From positions 1 through 32,928 of the forward strand of contig JABSOG010000002.1 in assembly GCA_013216025.1 (NCBI GenBank): 32,928 nucleotides of DNA. Direction: 5' to 3'. This DNA is from Algicola sp. (lineage in GTDB: Bacteria; Pseudomonadota; Gammaproteobacteria; Enterobacterales; Alteromonadaceae). Of this stretch, positions 31,497-32,928 are shown in pieces. The position numbers and the translations under genes were made by a program. The notes beneath the pieces were generated by a model. The model saw only the letters and a program-made list of their open reading frames with translations. It did not search any database and was not told the origin of the DNA. Positions within the stretch are counted from its first letter, which is position 1, and every line of letters begins with the position of its first letter.

Positions 31497-31907
31497 ATGA
31501 TACCACTGGGAGAATTCAAGGAGTTGCTACGCGATGGTGCCATTGAGATCACCACCGAACAAGACCAACAAACGATATTCAAAACCATTTTGTATGTCGA
31601 TGGCGATTGCGATTTTTACGTGCACCGCAGCAAATGGAGCCCTCAACTGGCTCAAACGCATCAAGACCGAGTGCAACACAAACAGCAATCTCTATCACGT
31701 CATGCCTCAAATGTACAAATGGCGATGCGACACGGTGCGGGTATTGTTTCTATCGCCAGTTTTGCCACCATAGCGACCCAACTAGATCAATTACTACATA
31801 TGGGGCTGTTAATGACTGCCACTTGGGCCGGATACGCGGCCCTAACAAAAGCGGTTCAACACTGGTGCAAAAGTAAATTTGGCGAATTCACCCAAAGCAA
31901 CGCTTAA
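31497..31907 (+). CDS. Unknown small membrane protein, third gene of a three-gene operon
   Basis: The 136-aa protein has an N-terminal soluble part (MIPLGEFKELLRDGAIEITT ... ILYVDGDCDFYVHR) and two hydrophobic segments near the C-terminus (GAGIVSIASFATIATQL and GLLMTATWAGYAALTKAV), about residues 80-122, forming a probable membrane hairpin. It may anchor the two soluble upstream proteins at the inner membrane; this is inferred from the operon. The family is not recognised. Confidence 0.7.
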   Translation: MIPLGEFKELLRDGAIEITTEQDQQTIFKTILYVDGDCDFYVHRSKWSPQLAQTHQDRVQHKQQSLSRHASNVQMAMRHGAGIVSIASFATIATQLDQLLHMGLLMTATWAGYAALTKAVQHWCKSKFGEFTQSNA

Positions 31908-32120
31908 CTTCTTAACCTCCCAAACAAACTTAACATTTTTATCACAAACCAATGAGAGCGCGGCAAAAAACGTCCCCAATACACACCTACAAATATTGAC
32001 TCACAAGACCCGGAATACGGTATTTTAGACCAATTAATAAACGAAATAGCGCATTTATACCGAAAAACCATTGAAATAACGCGCTAATTCATGCAATTGT
32101 GATTTGTTTGCATTTAATGA

Positions 32121-32148
32121 TTGACATAAATTATTCGACGACTATAAT
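32121..32148 (+). promoter_or_regulatory. Consensus sigma-70 promoter of the cold-shock gene
   Basis: TTGACA (32121-32126) and TATAAT (32143-32148) match both consensus boxes, with a 16-base spacer. The start site would fall near 32155. The gap 31908-32120 shows no gene; it has only an AT-rich stretch and a weak TAGCGC/GCGCTA dyad (about 32046-32086). Confidence 0.8.
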
Positions 32149-32154
32149 TCACGC

Positions 32155-32313
32155 AGCTTGAAAGTACGTCAGATATTTATGTATGCCACTTCGACAAATT
32201 GCTTAAAGTTTATACTTTTGCCGTTCGACCTGTTATTCAGAAATAAGCACCACGATTAAGCACGCGCCTATCTTAAGGCATTTTTAAAACGTATAGAAAA
32301 ACAGGATGACATT
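32155..32313 (+). promoter_or_regulatory. Long 5' leader of the cold-shock gene
   Basis: About 160 untranslated bases separate the predicted start site from the ATG, the hallmark of cspA-type genes whose leader folds differently in the cold. It contains AGTACGTCAGA near the 5' end, which vaguely recalls the cold box, and AGGATGACATT just before the ATG as ribosome binding site. Confidence 0.6.
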
Positions 32314-32520
32314 ATGTCTACTACTACCGGCACTGTAAAATGGTTCAACGAAGCAAAAGGTTTTGGTTTCATCGAGCAAGAGTCTGGCCCAGACGTATTC
32401 GCTCACTTCAGCGCTATTGCTGCTGAAGGATTCAAAACTTTGGCTGAAGGCCAAAAAGTTGAGTTCAAAGTAACTCAAGGTCAAAAAGGCCCACAAGCTG
32501 AAAACATCGTTGCTATCTAA
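32314..32520 (+). CDS. Cold-shock protein, CspA family
   Basis: This 68-aa single cold-shock domain protein has both RNA-binding motifs: KGFGFI (RNP1, residues about 16-21) and DVFAHF (RNP2, about 27-32), after the conserved [11 protein letters not shown]. It binds single-stranded nucleic acid and acts as an RNA chaperone in the cytoplasm. Its length and sequence are normal for the family. It stands alone, with its own consensus promoter, long 5' leader and strong terminator, which suggests cold or growth-phase control at RNA level; which csp paralogue it is cannot be told. Confidence 0.97.
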   Translation: MSTTTGTVKWFNEAKGFGFIEQESGPDVFAHFSAIAAEGFKTLAEGQKVEFKVTQGQKGPQAENIVAI

Positions 32521-32530
32521 GCTTTGATGT

Positions 32531-32552
32531 TACCAGTCATTACTGACTGGTA
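32531..32552. repeat. Hairpin in the 3' region of the cold-shock transcript
   Basis: TACCAGTCA and TGACTGGTA form a perfect 9-bp stem with loop TTAC, lying between the stop codon and the terminator. It may stabilise the short mRNA. Confidence 0.6.
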
Positions 32553-32564
32553 AACACAGATTTT

Positions 32565-32594
32565 AAAAAAGCAAACCCTCGGGTTTGCTTTTTT
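32565..32594 (+). terminator. Rho-independent terminator of the cold-shock gene
   Basis: AAAAAAGCAAACCC and GGGTTTGCTTTTTT pair perfectly (14 bp) around the loop TC, ending in a T-run. It is symmetrical enough to work on both strands. Confidence 0.95.
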
Positions 32595-32724
32595 GTGTCT
32601 GGCGTATTAAAACCGTAAATAAACTGGCGTGAAAATTTACCGGGAATTAGAGGTTTCACCTTGAAATCATAATGATTGCATATTAAACTCTTTTATATCG
32701 CATTGATAATAAGAAGATCAAACT

Positions 32725-32928
32725 ATGCTCAAAGATATGAATCAAGCACAACAACAACGCCTCGCCTTTATCGACTTTTGCCTCCAGTATTATGGCCAAA
32801 TTGGTCGAGCAGATTTAATCAAACGCTTTAAAACCGGACTCGCCGCCGCCACCCGAGATTTTGCCAGTTACCGCCAGTTGGCCCCAGACAACCTCGAATT
32901 AATCCATCAAACCAAAGACTACCATCGC
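32725..32928 (+). CDS. WYL/BrxR/CapW-like transcriptional regulator (5' part only)
   Basis: The frame is cut by the window edge and missing from the ORF track; 68 residues are visible. It reads MLKDMNQAQQQRLAFIDFCLQYYGQIGRADLIKRFKTGLAAATRDFASYRQLAPDNLELIH. This matches the N-terminal winged helix of WYL-domain regulators of the BrxR/CapW type (LxFIDFxLxFxGxIxRxDLIxRF ... AAxTRDxxxYRxLAPxN). The WYL domain itself would lie outside the window. AAGAAG lies upstream of the first ATG; the ATG at 32737 is an alternative start. Such regulators often stand ahead of BREX, CBASS or other defence genes. Confidence 0.75.
   Translation, partial: MLKDMNQAQQQRLAFIDFCLQYYGQIGRADLIKRFKTGLAAATRDFASYRQLAPDNLELIHQTKDYHR

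Overview
The window looks like an accessory stretch of a marine gammaproteobacterial chromosome, most like Alteromonadales (Colwellia/Thalassotalea/Shewanella-like). This rests on the style of the proteins (YtrA-type GntR/ABC/M1-aminopeptidase permease cluster, cspA-like gene, RAYT transposases) and moderate GC. It is a judgement, not a database match.

Layout. (1) 1-4646, minus strand: a regulator/ABC export cluster running GntR(YtrA-type) > ATPase > hybrid permease > ATPase > permease/aminopeptidase (cut by the window edge), with an inverted-repeat operator upstream. (2) 4927-6583, minus strand: a two-gene unit with a retropepsin-like aspartyl protease, two tiny ORFs missed by the ORF track, and a small secreted-protein gene that looks frameshifted ahead of a good terminator. 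(3) 6744-11899: a serine hydrolase (beta-lactamase fold), a DUF805-like membrane protein coupled to a tail-anchored protein with two lipoyl domains, and a large beta-propeller lipoprotein.

(4) 12131-25285 is the most interesting part: a Sec-exported Rhs polymorphic-toxin locus. An FG-GAP/Ig-like exported protein ending in half of an Rhs core motif overlaps a 1650-aa Rhs protein whose variable tip carries an HExxH metallopeptidase motif. Two bases downstream lies a candidate immunity gene whose exported product resembles NTR/TIMP-type OB-fold inhibitors. Next comes a graveyard of displaced tips and immunity genes (a second tip in pieces, its small candidate immunity gene, a SUKH-like gene, a DUF4265-like gene). 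It has been invaded by two REP-associated tyrosine transposase (RAYT) elements with clear terminal inverted repeats, a partial RAYT duplicate, a 222-bp non-autonomous element with perfect 29-bp ends, a 153-bp MITE whose removal restores a toxin reading frame, several copies of a further short repeat, and a remnant of a third transposase.

(5) 25443-31907: a lipoprotein polysaccharide deacetylase, a periplasmic solute-binding-like protein, a LysE/RhtB exporter, a LysR regulator, a second solute-binding-like protein, and an unrecognised three-gene operon. (6) 32121-32594: a cspA-type cold-shock gene with a consensus promoter, long 5' leader and strong terminator. (7) From 32725 the start of a WYL/BrxR/CapW-like regulator runs off the window; such regulators often precede defence systems.

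The genes of the Rhs region probably act together as a contact or secreted toxin system: the Rhs shell encapsulates a C-terminal toxin, the adjacent small genes protect the producer, and homologous core remnants plus repeats mark past tip exchange.
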